From Nostoc sp. WHI (GTDB taxonomy: Bacteria; Cyanobacteriota; Cyanobacteriia; Cyanobacteriales; Nostocaceae): DNA of 56,361 bases. Under the pieces are notes generated by a model that saw only the letters and a list, made by a program, of their open reading frames with translations, ran no database searches and was not told the DNA's origin. Shown here piece by piece: positions 24,804 through 33,896 of this stretch (its first letter is position 1; each line of letters starts with the position of its first letter). Location: positions 1 through 56,361 of the forward strand of contig NZ_WBKM01000121.1 in assembly GCF_015714725.1 (NCBI RefSeq), given 5' to 3'. Both the position numbers and the translations under genes were made by a program.

Positions 24804-25385
24804 CTAACTCCCCTGACTCAGATTCCCGGCGGTAAATACCTGCTCAACAGCGATCGCTAATTCGGGAAAAGTCCGTGATACAATTTTCTGAGTAGCGGTA
24901 AAAACTGTTTCTTCGTAAAACCCATCTTCCAGTAGTAACACCGAAATTTTTGCTTTCAGTGGGTCTACAATCCAATATTCAGGAACCTCTAAGGCTGCAT
25001 ATTCAGATCGCTTATGGCGATAATCCCGTTTCACAGATTCTGGACTGACCACCTCCACAATTAGTAATGGCGGTGACTGAAATACTGCTGAGGCATTCAA
25101 CAATTCTCTAGCTTGCTCCAGTGTAACTACACACAAATCAGTCAACCTAGATTTATTTCTACCCGTTCTCACCCCACTTTCCCGAAAACAGAGCCAAGGA
25201 GAACTACAACGCTTGATTTCTGCATCTAGCTCTTGCTCAATAAATTTAGCAATCAGGAAATGTTCGATAGTAGGTGGGTTCATAAGTTCTAACTTGCCAT
25301 CCACTAGTTCATAGTGGAAACCGTTGCCATCATCAGAGATTAAGTACTCTTCAAAGGTGATGCTGGTTACTGGTGTACTGACCAT
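24804..25385 (-). CDS. Uma2-family putative nuclease, tandem copy A
   Basis: A 193-residue protein with VTSITFEEYLISDDGNGFHYELVDGKLELMNPPTIEHF, RLTDLCVVTLEQ and PPLLIVEVVSPESVKRDYRHKRSEYAALEVPEYWIVDP. The D, E and K catalytic-type residues are intact. It is almost the same as the next gene upstream (25436-26017); the differences are concentrated around residues 40-55, where the helix after PPTI differs (FLIAKFIEQELDAEIKRC against FLIVDFLDTTLKAEIKRR). Both are preceded by the same 27-base leader, so this is a recent tandem duplication. Confidence 0.87.
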   Translation of the reverse strand: MVSTPVTSITFEEYLISDDGNGFHYELVDGKLELMNPPTIEHFLIAKFIEQELDAEIKRCSSPWLCFRESGVRTGRNKSRLTDLCVVTLEQARELLNASAVFQSPPLLIVEVVSPESVKRDYRHKRSEYAALEVPEYWIVDPLKAKISVLLLEDGFYEETVFTATQKIVSRTFPELAIAVEQVFTAGNLSQGS

Positions 25386-25435
25386 GCCAACTGTCTCCTA
25401 AACGATACCCTTATCTTAAATCTAACTCCTAACTT

Positions 25436-26017
25436 CTAACTCCCGTGACTTAGATTCCCGGCAGTAAATACCTGATCAACAGCGATCGCTAATTCGGGAA
25501 AAGTCCGTGATACAATTTTCTGAGTTTCGGTAAAAACTGTTTCTTCGTAAAATCCATCTTCCAGTAGTAACACCGAAATTTTTCCTTTCAGTGAGTCTAC
25601 AATCCAATATTCAGAAACCTCTAAAGCCGCATATTCAGATCGCTTATGGCGATAATCCCTTTTCACCGATTCTGGACTAACCACCTCGACAATTAATAAC
25701 GGCGGTGACTGAAATACTGCTGAGGCATTCAACAATTCTCTAGCTTGCTCCAGTGTTACTACACACAAATCAGTCAACCTAGATTTATTTCTACCCGTTC
25801 TCACCCCACTTTCCCGAAAACACAGCCAAGGAGAACTACGACGTTTGATTTCTGCTTTCAAGGTAGTATCTAAAAAATCGACAATCAGAAAATGTTGAAT
25901 AGTAGGTGGGTTCATTAGCTCTAGCTTGCCATCCACCAGTTCATAATGGAAATCACTGCCATCATCATAGATTAAGTACTCTTCAAAGGTGATGCTGGTT
26001 ACTGGTGTACTGACCAT
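25436..26017 (-). CDS. Uma2-family putative nuclease, tandem copy B
   Basis: A 193-residue Uma2 protein, about 90 percent like copy A by eye and with the same start MVSTPVTSITFEEYLI. The active-site set (LTDLCVV, LIVEVVSPES, HKRSEY) is intact. The changed patch lies at residues 43-56. The leader CATGCCAACTGTCTCCTAAA, which is the reverse strand of the start region, is shared by both copies. Divergent from thiL, with 67-88 bases between starts. Function of the family is not established. Confidence 0.87.
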   Translation of the reverse strand: MVSTPVTSITFEEYLIYDDGSDFHYELVDGKLELMNPPTIQHFLIVDFLDTTLKAEIKRRSSPWLCFRESGVRTGRNKSRLTDLCVVTLEQARELLNASAVFQSPPLLIVEVVSPESVKRDYRHKRSEYAALEVSEYWIVDSLKGKISVLLLEDGFYEETVFTETQKIVSRTFPELAIAVDQVFTAGNLSHGS

Positions 26018-26105
26018 GCCAACTGTCTCCTAAACGATACCTTTATCTTAAACAGTAAAATAAATCATCAGTTTTCTTATAATTTTGCAACCCGGAAAAC
26101 CGATT

Positions 26106-27128
26106 GTGAACAGTGAATTATCTGCTCTACAAGTAAAAGACATTGGTGAACAAGGTCTTTTGGAAAGATTACAGCGCTTCTGTCCTCCAGAAATGATTGG
26201 AGATGATGCAGCAGTGTTTGAGACTGCACCAGAGCAATCTTTGGTAGTAACAACAGATGTGCTAGTTGATGGCGTACATTTTAGCAACGTCACCACTTCC
26301 CCAGAAGATGCTGGTTGGCGAGCTGCTGCTGCCAATTTATCAGATTTAGCAGCAATGGGCGCTTCGCCATTGGGAATCACTGTCGGGTTGGGACTCCCTG
26401 GTGAAGTTAAGGTGAGTTGGGTGGAGCGACTATACCAGGGAATGACAGAATGCCTGCAAAAATACAATACCTCAATTGTCGGGGGTGATATTGTGCGATC
26501 GCCTGTTACTACTCTGGCAATTACCGCTTTTGGTCAAGTTAACCCCAGTCAAATTATCCGCCGTTCTGCTGCTGTTGTCGGGGATGCGATCGTCGTTACA
26601 GGCGTGCATGGAGCCTCTCACGCTGGCTTAGAACTGCTCTTACATCCTGAATTGGGACAAAACCTCAACGACGCAGAACGCACGGCTCTAATCCGCGCAC
26701 ACCAACGCCCACATCCACGATTAGATGTCTTACCAATCCTCTGGAAAATCTTAACATCCCCATGCCCCATGCCCGTTGCTGGTATGGATAGCAGCGATGG
26801 TTTGGCAGATGCGATTATCCAAATCTGCCGCGCCAGTGGCGTTGGTGCTGTCTTAGAACGCAGACAAATTCCTGTACCAAAAACTTTTAACCATTGGCTG
26901 ACACAAGAGCAAGCGCTAGAATATGCTCTATACGGTGGCGAAGACTTTGAATTAGTGCTGTGTTTGCCACAAGAGTTAGCATCAGCTTTAGTACAACATC
27001 TTGGTGAAGGTGCTGCGATCGTGGGCAGCATTACATCCGGCTCAACAGTATTATTGCACGACGAACAAAAAAAATTCCCTGACCAAGTTCTAAGTCTTAG
27101 CCAGGGATTTCAACACTTCAATAGTTAG
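26106..27128 (+). CDS. thiL: thiamine-monophosphate kinase
   Basis: A 340-residue protein of the PurM/ThiL ATP-binding fold: VKDIGEQGLLERLQRFCPPEMIGDDAAVF, VVTTDVLVDGVHFS, WRAAAANLSDLAAMGASPLG, GGDIVRSPVTTLAITAFG, MDSSDGLADAIIQICRASGVGA and LYGGEDFELVLCLP. It phosphorylates thiamine monophosphate to the active cofactor thiamine diphosphate. GTG 26106 (MNSELSALQVKDIG) with GGAAAA upstream is preferred over TTG 26085. Between RLDVLPILWKIL and GMDSSDG there is a SPCPMP stretch encoded by CCCCATGCCCCATGCCC, which looks like a heptamer repeat that grew in frame. Confidence 0.95.
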   Translation: MNSELSALQVKDIGEQGLLERLQRFCPPEMIGDDAAVFETAPEQSLVVTTDVLVDGVHFSNVTTSPEDAGWRAAAANLSDLAAMGASPLGITVGLGLPGEVKVSWVERLYQGMTECLQKYNTSIVGGDIVRSPVTTLAITAFGQVNPSQIIRRSAAVVGDAIVVTGVHGASHAGLELLLHPELGQNLNDAERTALIRAHQRPHPRLDVLPILWKILTSPCPMPVAGMDSSDGLADAIIQICRASGVGAVLERRQIPVPKTFNHWLTQEQALEYALYGGEDFELVLCLPQELASALVQHLGEGAAIVGSITSGSTVLLHDEQKKFPDQVLSLSQGFQHFNS

Positions 27129-27172
27129 AAGTTTTAACTCCTAACTCCTAACTCCTAACTCCTAACTTTTTT

Positions 27173-27263
27173 AGGACTTACGCAAAACTATACGCCGTAG
27201 GGGCAATTCATGAATTGCCCCTACCTGAAAATCAGTGTTTTGGCTATTGTCTGCGTAAGTCCT
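27173..27263. repeat. palindromic miniature element, AGGACTTACGCA ends (copy 1)
   Basis: AGGACTTACGCA (27173-27184) is perfectly mirrored by TGCGTAAGTCCT (27252-27263). The centre has a palindrome around GGGGCAATTCATGAATTGCC, bounded by TA and CTA. The same element lies at 43319-43409 in inverted orientation. It sits between convergent thiL and gap2 and may serve as terminator for both. Confidence 0.85.
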
Positions 27264-27271
27264 GTTTTTAA

Positions 27272-28285
27272 TTAAACCCACTTTTCAGCTACCAATTCAG
27301 CCAAATCCAAAACTCGTTGGCTGTAACCCCACTCGTTGTCATACCACGCCATAACTTTTACTAGATCATTACCCAAGACCAAAGTCAAGTTAGCATCAAC
27401 AATTGAAGAAGCATCATGACCTTGATAATCGGAAGATACCAATTCTAGTTCGCTATAATCCAAAATGCCTTTGAGTGAACCTTCAGCAGCATCTTTAAGA
27501 GCTTGGTTAACTTCTTCCGTAATAGTACGCTTCTCAACCTGAACTACGAAATCTACCATTGAGACGTTCGGGGTCGGTACGCGTAAGGCAACACCATTTA
27601 GCTTACCTTTAAGCTCTGGGATAACCAGCGCTACTGCCTTTGCCGCGCCAGTGGAGGTGGGTACAATATTGATTGCTGCTGCCCTCGCCCGTCGCAAATC
27701 CCGGTGAGAAGCGTCTAGCAAGCGCTGGTCACCTGTATAACTATGGGTAGTGGTCATCGTGCCTTTGATGATGCCAAATTTATCGTTCAACACCTTGGCA
27801 ATCGGTGCCAAGCAGTTGGTAGTACAGCTAGCGTTACTGATAATGTGGTGTATGTTGTGGTCATAGTCGTGATGATTCACACCCATCACAAAAGTGCCAT
27901 CCTCGTTTTTACCAGGAGCGGTAATCAGAACTTTCTTGGCTCCAGCATTCACATGCTTGAGCGCTCCTTCCTTGCTAGTAAACACCCCGGTTGCTTCGAT
28001 AATTAGGTCAATTCCCCAATCTTTCCAGGGCAAGTTTTCTGGATTGCGATCGGATACGCATTTAACGGTCTTGCCATTAATGAGAATGGAGTTATCATCG
28101 GCACTAATCTCAGCACCCTTGATCTTCCCTAGCATTGAGTCATACTTCAGCAGGTGAGCATTGGTTCTAGGATCTGATGTGTCATTAATAGCGACAAGAT
28201 CGATTTTACTATTCTCTCTACCCACCCAGCAACGCGCAAAGTTACGTCCAATCCGCCCGAAACCGTTGATTGCAACTCTAATCAC
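27272..28285 (-). CDS. gap2: glyceraldehyde-3-phosphate dehydrogenase, Gap2 type
   Basis: A 337-residue protein starting (M)[22 protein letters not shown]. The catalytic cysteine is in [17 protein letters not shown] (about residue 153), followed by [41 protein letters not shown]. Gap2 is the photosynthetic enzyme that works with NADP(H) in the Calvin cycle and in gluconeogenesis. The GTG at 28285 has GAGGG 9 bases upstream and gives the normal length; the longer frame to 28336 does not match the family. It is followed on the same strand upstream by nadD. Confidence 0.95.
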   Translation of the reverse strand: MIRVAINGFGRIGRNFARCWVGRENSKIDLVAINDTSDPRTNAHLLKYDSMLGKIKGAEISADDNSILINGKTVKCVSDRNPENLPWKDWGIDLIIEATGVFTSKEGALKHVNAGAKKVLITAPGKNEDGTFVMGVNHHDYDHNIHHIISNASCTTNCLAPIAKVLNDKFGIIKGTMTTTHSYTGDQRLLDASHRDLRRARAAAINIVPTSTGAAKAVALVIPELKGKLNGVALRVPTPNVSMVDFVVQVEKRTITEEVNQALKDAAEGSLKGILDYSELELVSSDYQGHDASSIVDANLTLVLGNDLVKVMAWYDNEWGYSQRVLDLAELVAEKWV

Positions 28286-28401
28286 AGTGTCTTGCCCTCT
28301 GTATTTATGCTTATATGTTGATATCATTGACCCCAATCATATCGCAAAGGGGGGAAGTACTTATAACCAGAAAGTGTTGTGTCCATAAAAAAACACACAA
28401 T

Positions 28402-29052
28402 TTATTCAGATTCGGGGGAGTAAAGATTGTTGTTAATGATATATAATCTAACCGATTCCGGGACTAAATAACGAATTGACTGGCGATCGCCCTTGGTATT
28501 GAGGAAGTTATCGCGGCACAATTTGCGAATTAGACTTGACGAAACCCCTACTAAAGGTATATTCAAGAGTTGCCAGTGAATGGTATCTGACTGCTCCCTG
28601 AGTTGTTGCTCCACTTGCTTGCAGATTAATTTGCTTTGAGTTATAGTCTCACCACCTAGCAGTCGGGGTGCGATTAACCAATCACACATTTGTGCTAGTT
28701 CGTGTCCACGATACCAACGAGGTAAGGTTTGGAAAGTATCCAAGCCCATAATCCAGTACCAGTGAGTATTTGGGTAAGAAGCAGATAAGTCGAACAGCGC
28801 GTTAATGGCATAGGAAGTCCCAGAGCGATTTGCCTCCACTCGTGAGACAGTAAAGGCTGGGTTATCTTTAATGGCTAATTGCAGCATTTTGACACGATGC
28901 TCAAACAAAGCTGCTTTTTTGTGAGGAGGATTTAAAGATGGCATCCAAATTACCTTTTCGAGGGATACTTGATGCAAAGCTGTCTCGGCTACGAGCAGGT
29001 GTCCCCAATGAATTGGATCAAATGTGCCACCAAAAATTGCTAGTTGCTGCAT
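28402..29052 (-). CDS. nadD: nicotinate-nucleotide adenylyltransferase-like protein
   Basis: A 216-residue protein starting MQQLAIFGGTFDPIHWGHLLVAE, the nucleotidyltransferase motif G-x-F-D-P-x-H-x-G-H. WMPSLNPPHKK, GLDTFQTLPRWYRGHELAQ and VSSSLIRKLC (for the usual ISST-x-IR) complete the family pattern. NadD adenylylates nicotinate mononucleotide in NAD synthesis. The frame continues to 29094, but the conserved N-terminus begins at 29052. Upstream of gap2 on the same strand, 116 bases before it, so co-transcription is possible and would link NAD supply to a dehydrogenase. Confidence 0.9.
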   Translation of the reverse strand: MQQLAIFGGTFDPIHWGHLLVAETALHQVSLEKVIWMPSLNPPHKKAALFEHRVKMLQLAIKDNPAFTVSRVEANRSGTSYAINALFDLSASYPNTHWYWIMGLDTFQTLPRWYRGHELAQMCDWLIAPRLLGGETITQSKLICKQVEQQLREQSDTIHWQLLNIPLVGVSSSLIRKLCRDNFLNTKGDRQSIRYLVPESVRLYIINNNLYSPESE

Positions 29053-29201
29053 CCAGTTATGCCTGGGTTTTATGCGATTGAAAAATAGTTTCATTACTAA
29101 TGTACTATTGTACTCAATTCACGCTTAGACTTGATGCAATTTAAAATCAGTTTCATTAACAATGTACTATCGTAGTCAACTCCAGTAAGGTAACCAAAAA
29201 T

Positions 29202-29375
29202 ATGTATTTGACATTACAAGAATTTCTTTCCCGATGCGACCAAAACTTTCAGAATAATCTTAAGAACAGTTCAGAAATAGCAAAAACCTTTAACCAAGGT
29301 AAAATCATTTTGAACAAGGAAAACCAGAGCAGAAACATCATTTGGGCATCAAACATAAACATGATACAGGAGTAG
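29202..29375 (+). CDS. possible 57-residue protein before murC
   Basis: ATG 29202 opens a frame reading MYLTLQEFLSRCDQNFQNNL, then KNSSEIAKTF and so on to a TAG at 29373. Upstream TAAGG is 11 bases away. The composition is polar with many Asn, Lys and Gln and shows no membrane segment. No family is recognised. It sits in the 400-base region between divergent nadD and murC, which otherwise holds the two promoters. It may be a chance frame. Confidence 0.3.
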   Translation: MYLTLQEFLSRCDQNFQNNLKNSSEIAKTFNQGKIILNKENQSRNIIWASNINMIQE

Positions 29376-29455
29376 TTACGGTAAAAATCAAATTCCTGTT
29401 ATGATACGCGTGTCATTTGTGATTATGGTGTGGTGTGGTGTAAGAGGAACAATAA

Positions 29456-30919
29456 ATGAGTAATTCTGTAGATTTTAGTGGTAGACCATTTCATTTCATT
29501 GGCATCGGTGGCATAGGTATGTCTGCTCTGGCATACGTTCTCACTAAGCGTCAATTTCCAGTATCAGGTTCGGATCTTCGTCCAAACCACATTACGCACA
29601 AATTGGAATCTATCGGTGCTCATATTTTTGATAGACAAGAGGCAAGCAATCTTGAATTCTTTCGCCCTCAAGTATTAGCGAATACAGTAGTATTAAATTC
29701 ACCAGAACAATTACCTGTTGCTACTAACTCAAAACTGCCTCAAGTCATTTGTTCAACAGCAATTAACACGAATAATTTAGAATATAAAGCAGCGCTGGAA
29801 TTAGGTTGTCCAATCTTACATCGTTCAGATGTACTAGCAGCCTTAATTGCTGATTACTACAGTATTGCAGTGGCAGGAACACACGGCAAAACTACAACCA
29901 GTAGCATGATCGGTTATATGCTTCTGGAAGCAGGTCTAGACCCAACGATTTTAGTAGGTGGCGAAGTTAATGCTTGGGAAGGTAATGCTCGATTGGGACA
30001 AAGCCAATATTTGGTAGCCGAGGCAGATGAATCAGATGGTTCTCTGGTAAAACATGCTCCCGAAATTGGCATCATTACCAATATTGAACTCGATCATCCT
30101 GACCATTACGATACATTAGAAGAAGTAATTGACATCTTCCAGACATTTGCTAAGGGTTGTAAAACGTTAATAGGTAGCATTGACTGTGCTACAGTGCGCG
30201 ATCGCTTGCAACCTACAATCAGCTACAGCTTACACTCAGATACCGACGCTGACTACACCGTTACTAATGTTGATTATCGTGCTGATGGCACCACAGCTTT
30301 AGTATGGGAAAGAGGCAAAGCTTTGGGCGTGTTGAACTTGCGGCTGCTCAGTCGGCACAATCTCAGTAATGCCTTGGCAGCAGTGGCAGTTGGTCGCGCT
30401 CTGGGCTTAGAATTTGGAGCAATTGCCAAAGGTATCGCTACCTTTGAAGGAGCCAGACGCCGCTTCGAGTTCTGTGGTGAAGTTGATGGCATTACCTTCA
30501 TTGATGACTATGCTCATCATCCCAGCGAGATTCGTGTTACTCTGGCCGCCGCACGTTTACAGGCAAGACCAGGGCAAAGAGTAGTTGCCATCTTCCAACC
30601 CCATCGCTATAGCCGTACACTTACCTTTTTAGAAGAATTTGCCCAGTCCTTTACTCATGCTGATTTGGTGGTGCTGACTGATATTTACAGTGCAGGTGAA
30701 CCTAATTTAGGGCAAATTACTGGTGAACAGCTAGCGGCGGAAATTGCTAAACAGCATCCGCAGGTAGTTTATCAGCCAACTTTACCTTCAGTATGTGAGT
30801 TCTTGCTACAAACACTACGCCCAGGAGATTTGGCGTTGTTTTTGGGTGCTGGGAACTTGAATCAGGTAATTCCTGAAGTCATGACGACACTTTGCGAACC
30901 TGCTAAAGCCACATCCTAA
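29456..30919 (+). CDS. murC: UDP-N-acetylmuramate-L-alanine ligase
   Basis: A 487-residue Mur ligase. The N-terminal domain has FHFIGIGGIGMSALAYVL, the ATP site is VAGTHGKTTTSSMIG (about residue 140), and EADESDGSL, IGIITNIELDHPDHY and RRFEFCGEVDGITFIDDYAHHPSEI follow. It adds the first amino acid, L-alanine, to UDP-MurNAc in the cytoplasm during peptidoglycan synthesis. AAGAGGAAC lies before the ATG. murB follows on the same strand after 123 bases, which is a normal cyanobacterial pair. Confidence 0.97.
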   Translation: MSNSVDFSGRPFHFIGIGGIGMSALAYVLTKRQFPVSGSDLRPNHITHKLESIGAHIFDRQEASNLEFFRPQVLANTVVLNSPEQLPVATNSKLPQVICSTAINTNNLEYKAALELGCPILHRSDVLAALIADYYSIAVAGTHGKTTTSSMIGYMLLEAGLDPTILVGGEVNAWEGNARLGQSQYLVAEADESDGSLVKHAPEIGIITNIELDHPDHYDTLEEVIDIFQTFAKGCKTLIGSIDCATVRDRLQPTISYSLHSDTDADYTVTNVDYRADGTTALVWERGKALGVLNLRLLSRHNLSNALAAVAVGRALGLEFGAIAKGIATFEGARRRFEFCGEVDGITFIDDYAHHPSEIRVTLAAARLQARPGQRVVAIFQPHRYSRTLTFLEEFAQSFTHADLVVLTDIYSAGEPNLGQITGEQLAAEIAKQHPQVVYQPTLPSVCEFLLQTLRPGDLALFLGAGNLNQVIPEVMTTLCEPAKATS

Positions 30920-30988
30920 GTGGAAACTTTGCGAAGTTTTATTTCTGAGTAAAGCGCCCTTATAGCAACAGTTCCAAAGTTAAATCTA

Positions 30989-31008
30989 TTACCGTATTTT
31001 TACGGTAA
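30989..31008. terminator. small hairpin between murC and murB
   Basis: TTACCGTA pairs perfectly with TACGGTAA around TTTT. It could be an attenuator or a terminator of murC transcription, or an operator before murB. No long U-run follows. Confidence 0.4.
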
Positions 31009-31042
31009 ATAAATGTAAAATTTTACCAAAATTAAAGTAAAG

Positions 31043-32089
31043 ATGAGCATTTCTCAGGCAGATGTAAACGTCTGCACAGTTTCTGCTTTGAATACAAAGA
31101 AACACCAAACAGCTAATTCGGTGGAGAGTGAAGTAATTTACTTACCCAGTACTGATTGTGTGATCAAGTCCCAAGCTTCTTTGTCAGCGTTTACTTCCTA
31201 TAGAGTTGGGGGAGCAGCTGATTGGTACGTTGCCCCCCGAAACTTAGAAGCACTGCAAGCAAGCCTTAAATACGCAAAAGAACGCGATTTAACGGTGACA
31301 ACACTGGGAGCAGGTTCTAACTTATTGGTGAGCGATCGCGGTATATCAGGCTTAGTCATTAGTACTCGTCATCTCCGCTACAGCTATTTTGACCCAAAAA
31401 CAGGTCAATTAACGGTTGCAGCTGGAGAATCAATTCCCAGCTTGGCATGGGAGGCAGCAGCACTGGGGTGGCAAGGATTAGAATGGGCTGTTGGTATCCC
31501 TGGAACAGTCGGAGGTGCCGTCGTCATGAATGCAGGGGCACACAATAGCTGTATCGCAGATATGTTAGTTAGTGCCCAGGTACTTTTACCCAATGGTACA
31601 CTAGAAACCCTTACCCCCGATCAGCTAGGTTATAGCTACCGGAGTTCATTATTGCAAGGTGGCGAGTCCCTTTCTCCTGATGGAGAAGATGTGCCAACGG
31701 AGAGGCGTTGCCAACCCATAGTTACCCAAGCCACCTTACAACTCGCGCCAGGTGCCGACCCAGAAAAAGTTGTGGCGCTCACCAAGCAACACAAAAAGCA
31801 TCGATTGACCACCCAACCATATAACTTTCCCAGTTGTGGCAGTGTGTTCCGCAATCCCAAACCTTACACTGCTGGTTGGTTAATTGAACAAACTGGTCTG
31901 AAAGGCTACCAAATTGGTGGAGCACAAGTAGCATTACTCCATGCTAATTTCATCGTTAACCGTGGTGGGGCAAAAGCCAGCGATATCTTCTGTCTCATTC
32001 GCCACATCCAACATCAGGTACAAGAACGTTGGTCTATTCGGTTAGAGGCAGAAGTTAAAATGCTCGGAGAGTTTCAAGCTGCTTGTTAA
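31043..32089 (+). CDS. murB: UDP-N-acetylenolpyruvoylglucosamine reductase with repeat-derived insertion
   Basis: A 348-residue FAD enzyme of the type I MurB form: [96 protein letters not shown] and [10 protein letters not shown]. It reduces the enolpyruvyl group to make UDP-MurNAc. Between YRSSLLQ and IVTQATLQL, where homologues as I recall have only a few residues, about 19 extra residues ([19 protein letters not shown]) occur and are encoded by a dispersed palindromic repeat. The frame is kept, so the protein may still work, since this region is a surface loop next to the substrate-binding part. The N-terminal 40 residues before the domain are variable. Confidence 0.95.
   Translation: MSISQADVNVCTVSALNTKKHQTANSVESEVIYLPSTDCVIKSQASLSAFTSYRVGGAADWYVAPRNLEALQASLKYAKERDLTVTTLGAGSNLLVSDRGISGLVISTRHLRYSYFDPKTGQLTVAAGESIPSLAWEAAALGWQGLEWAVGIPGTVGGAVVMNAGAHNSCIADMLVSAQVLLPNGTLETLTPDQLGYSYRSSLLQGGESLSPDGEDVPTERRCQPIVTQATLQLAPGADPEKVVALTKQHKKHRLTTQPYNFPSCGSVFRNPKPYTAGWLIEQTGLKGYQIGGAQVALLHANFIVNRGGAKASDIFCLIRHIQHQVQERWSIRLEAEVKMLGEFQAAC
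31661..31717. repeat. dispersed repeat inserted in frame in murB
   Basis: The sequence GGCGAGTCCCTTTCTCC..., GGAGAAGATGTGCCAAC and GGAGAGGCGTTGCC belongs to the family seen at 32740-32800 and 33100-33160 (CTCC...GGAGA, GCGAACG, GAGGC.. GCCAAC). The edges are approximate. Confidence 0.6.
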
Positions 32090-32339
32090 AATTTTCAATT
32101 GAGGGAATAAGGAATTAGGAAGTGGGGACTCGATAGTGGAGAAGAAGTTTAATGCCCAATGATGCTACTTGCTTCAAGCCTCTTAACCCGTCCAACGTAG
32201 TGGCTCCCCAATGCATATTTTCTACTCCCTATTGCCCATTCTAGGAAGCATTAATTATTGGTAAAAAAAGAGGCAAATTACTTACCGCATCTATAATTGA
32301 ATTTGATTTGTTATTCAACGCACACGCGTACAACTAATT

Positions 32340-32687
32340 ATGACAGGAAAAGGACAGGGATTCGGCTTTGGCTTAGGAAAAATGAAAGAATTGGCCGAAG
32401 CTTTTAAGAAAGCGCAGCAAGTTCAAGAAGGCGCAAAGCGACTCCAAGAAGAATTGGAGCAAATGGAGATTCAAGGAGAATCTGGCGGTGGTCTGGTCAA
32501 GGTGATTGTCAGTGGTAACCAAGAACCCAAGCGGGTAGAAATTTCTCCAGATGCTTTAGGAGAAGGTGCAGAAGTACTTTCCGATCTCGTAGCTGTGGCA
32601 ATGAAAGAAGCCTACAACAAGTCCACTGCAACAATGCGGGAACGTATGGAAGAATTAACCAGTGGGTTAGAACTTCCTGGATTTTAG
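32340..32687 (+). CDS. YbaB/EbfC nucleoid-associated protein
   Basis: A 115-residue protein: [62 protein letters not shown] and [33 protein letters not shown]. This is the dimeric YbaB/EbfC fold, which binds DNA like tweezers and affects gene expression. It follows murB on the same strand after a 250-base gap. The glycine-rich first 12 residues are typical for the cyanobacterial form. Confidence 0.93.
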   Translation: MTGKGQGFGFGLGKMKELAEAFKKAQQVQEGAKRLQEELEQMEIQGESGGGLVKVIVSGNQEPKRVEISPDALGEGAEVLSDLVAVAMKEAYNKSTATMRERMEELTSGLELPGF

Positions 32688-32805
32688 TCAAAAGCATTAG
32701 TCGTTGATGAGCCAGTGCGGTCTTCTCCCTACAGCTCTTCTCCTAAAGGAGACCCTACGCGAACGGGCATCCTACGGCAGGCGCTAGCCTCTCCCTTGGG
32801 GAGAG
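32688..32805. repeat. dispersed repeats after ybaB
   Basis: CTCTTCTCCTAAAGGAGACC, CTACGCGAACGGGC, GGCGCTAGCCTC and CCTTGGGGAGAGC form overlapping hairpins of the same family as the murB insertion. No gene. Confidence 0.6.
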
Positions 32806-33008
32806 CTACGGTGTACACACAAGTCGAAAAAAGCTCGATTTCCCATTGTTCTCTCGTTCCCATGCTCTGCATGGGAATGGCTGATTAGAGGCTCTGCCTC
32901 CAGTTAGACATTGAGCCAGAGACTCAATGAATGCATTCCCAGGCGGCAGCCCAGGAACGAGGAAAGCCTTATTAAGTTAGGTTTTTAGGAGTTGTGTGTA
33001 CACCGTAG
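32806..33008. repeat. palindromic element with CTACGGTGTACACAC ends
   Basis: CTACGGTGTACACAC (32806-32820) is perfectly mirrored by GTGTGTACACCGTAG (32994-33008). Inside is a second inverted repeat, CTCGTTCCCATGCTC facing CAGCCCAGGAACGAG, so another element is nested. A relative with nearly the same ends is at 53833-54116. Confidence 0.8.
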
Positions 33009-33344
33009 CTTGGGGAGAGGGGGAGCCATTGCGGGGGTTTCCCTCGTTGTAGCAAGTGGTGTGTGTGAGACACCAAAGGCTGATACGCAGCGTAAAGCCT
33101 TTTCTTCTCCCAAGGGGAGACGCTACGCGAACGAGAGGCTCCGCCAACGGCATAGCTTCTCTACGAGACGCTACGCGAAAGCTTAGAGCGAGTCCGCTAC
33201 TCCTAGCTAGGTCGAAGCAACGCGTAGCGTCTGGGTTTTCCCTATGAGCAACTGGCGTTAACGACGTAGAAACGTCACCTGAAGGGTCATGAATTCTTGG
33301 TCAATGGCTGTAGACAAATGACTAAGGACAACAAATAAATATTT
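33009..33344. repeat. mosaic of palindromic repeats upstream of the phosphatase gene
   Basis: Contains CAGCGTAAAGCC, GGGAGACGCTACGCGAACGA, GAGGCTCCGCCAACGGCAT, TTCTCTACGAGACGCTACGCG and TTAGAGCGAGTCCG, the same chain that occurs at 46135-46215. Open frames here come from the repeats. The phosphatase promoter must lie near the right end. Confidence 0.7.
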
Positions 33345-33830
33345 ATGCCTTACAAGTTGCTGTTTGTCTGCTTAGGTAACATCTGCCGATCGCCATCGGC
33401 AGAAAACATTATGAATCACCTAATTGAGCAGGCTGGCCTGAGCAAACACATCTTTTGTGACTCTGCTGGTACATCTAGTTATCACGTTGGCAACCCACCT
33501 GACAGACGTATGAGTGCCGCAGCTGCTACAAAGTTGGGAATTGAACTGCGTGGTCGATCCCGCCAGTTTCAAAAGTCAGACTTTCAAGACTTTGATTTGA
33601 TTTTAGCGATGGATCAAGAGAATTATAAAAATATCCTCACTTTGGATCAAACTAAGCAGTATCAGCATAAAGTGCGTTTGATGTGCGAGTTTTGCTCTCG
33701 ACACACCTTGAAGGAAGTTCCAGACCCCTATTACGGTGGTCAAGAGGGATTTAACCAGGTTATTGATTTACTGATCGATGCTTGTGAAGGTCTGCTCACA
33801 TACGTTACCAGCCAAAAACCAATAAGCTAA
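33345..33830 (+). CDS. low-molecular-weight protein tyrosine phosphatase
   Basis: A 161-residue protein starting MPYKLLFVCLGNICRSPSAENIM. The P-loop C-L-G-N-I-C-R-S (CX5R) begins at Cys9, and the general-acid aspartate is in DPYYGGQEGF. HVGNPPDRRMSAAAATKLGIELRGRSRQF is also typical. It should remove phosphate from tyrosine in proteins. In bacteria such enzymes often counteract BY-kinases such as Wzc that control polysaccharide export; a Wzc-like gene is 13 kb away, with no direct link. The start is the only one that gives the full P-loop. Confidence 0.93.
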   Translation: MPYKLLFVCLGNICRSPSAENIMNHLIEQAGLSKHIFCDSAGTSSYHVGNPPDRRMSAAAATKLGIELRGRSRQFQKSDFQDFDLILAMDQENYKNILTLDQTKQYQHKVRLMCEFCSRHTLKEVPDPYYGGQEGFNQVIDLLIDACEGLLTYVTSQKPIS

Positions 33831-33896
33831 AGTTATGAGTTAGGAGTAGAGACGCGATTAATCGCGTTTGTTAGGAGTTAGGATTTACCTATTATC

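Noticed and set aside
32992..33247. Two overlapping plus-strand frames of 63-64 codons
   Set aside because: Both lie entirely in a mosaic of palindromic repeats also found elsewhere in non-coding DNA.
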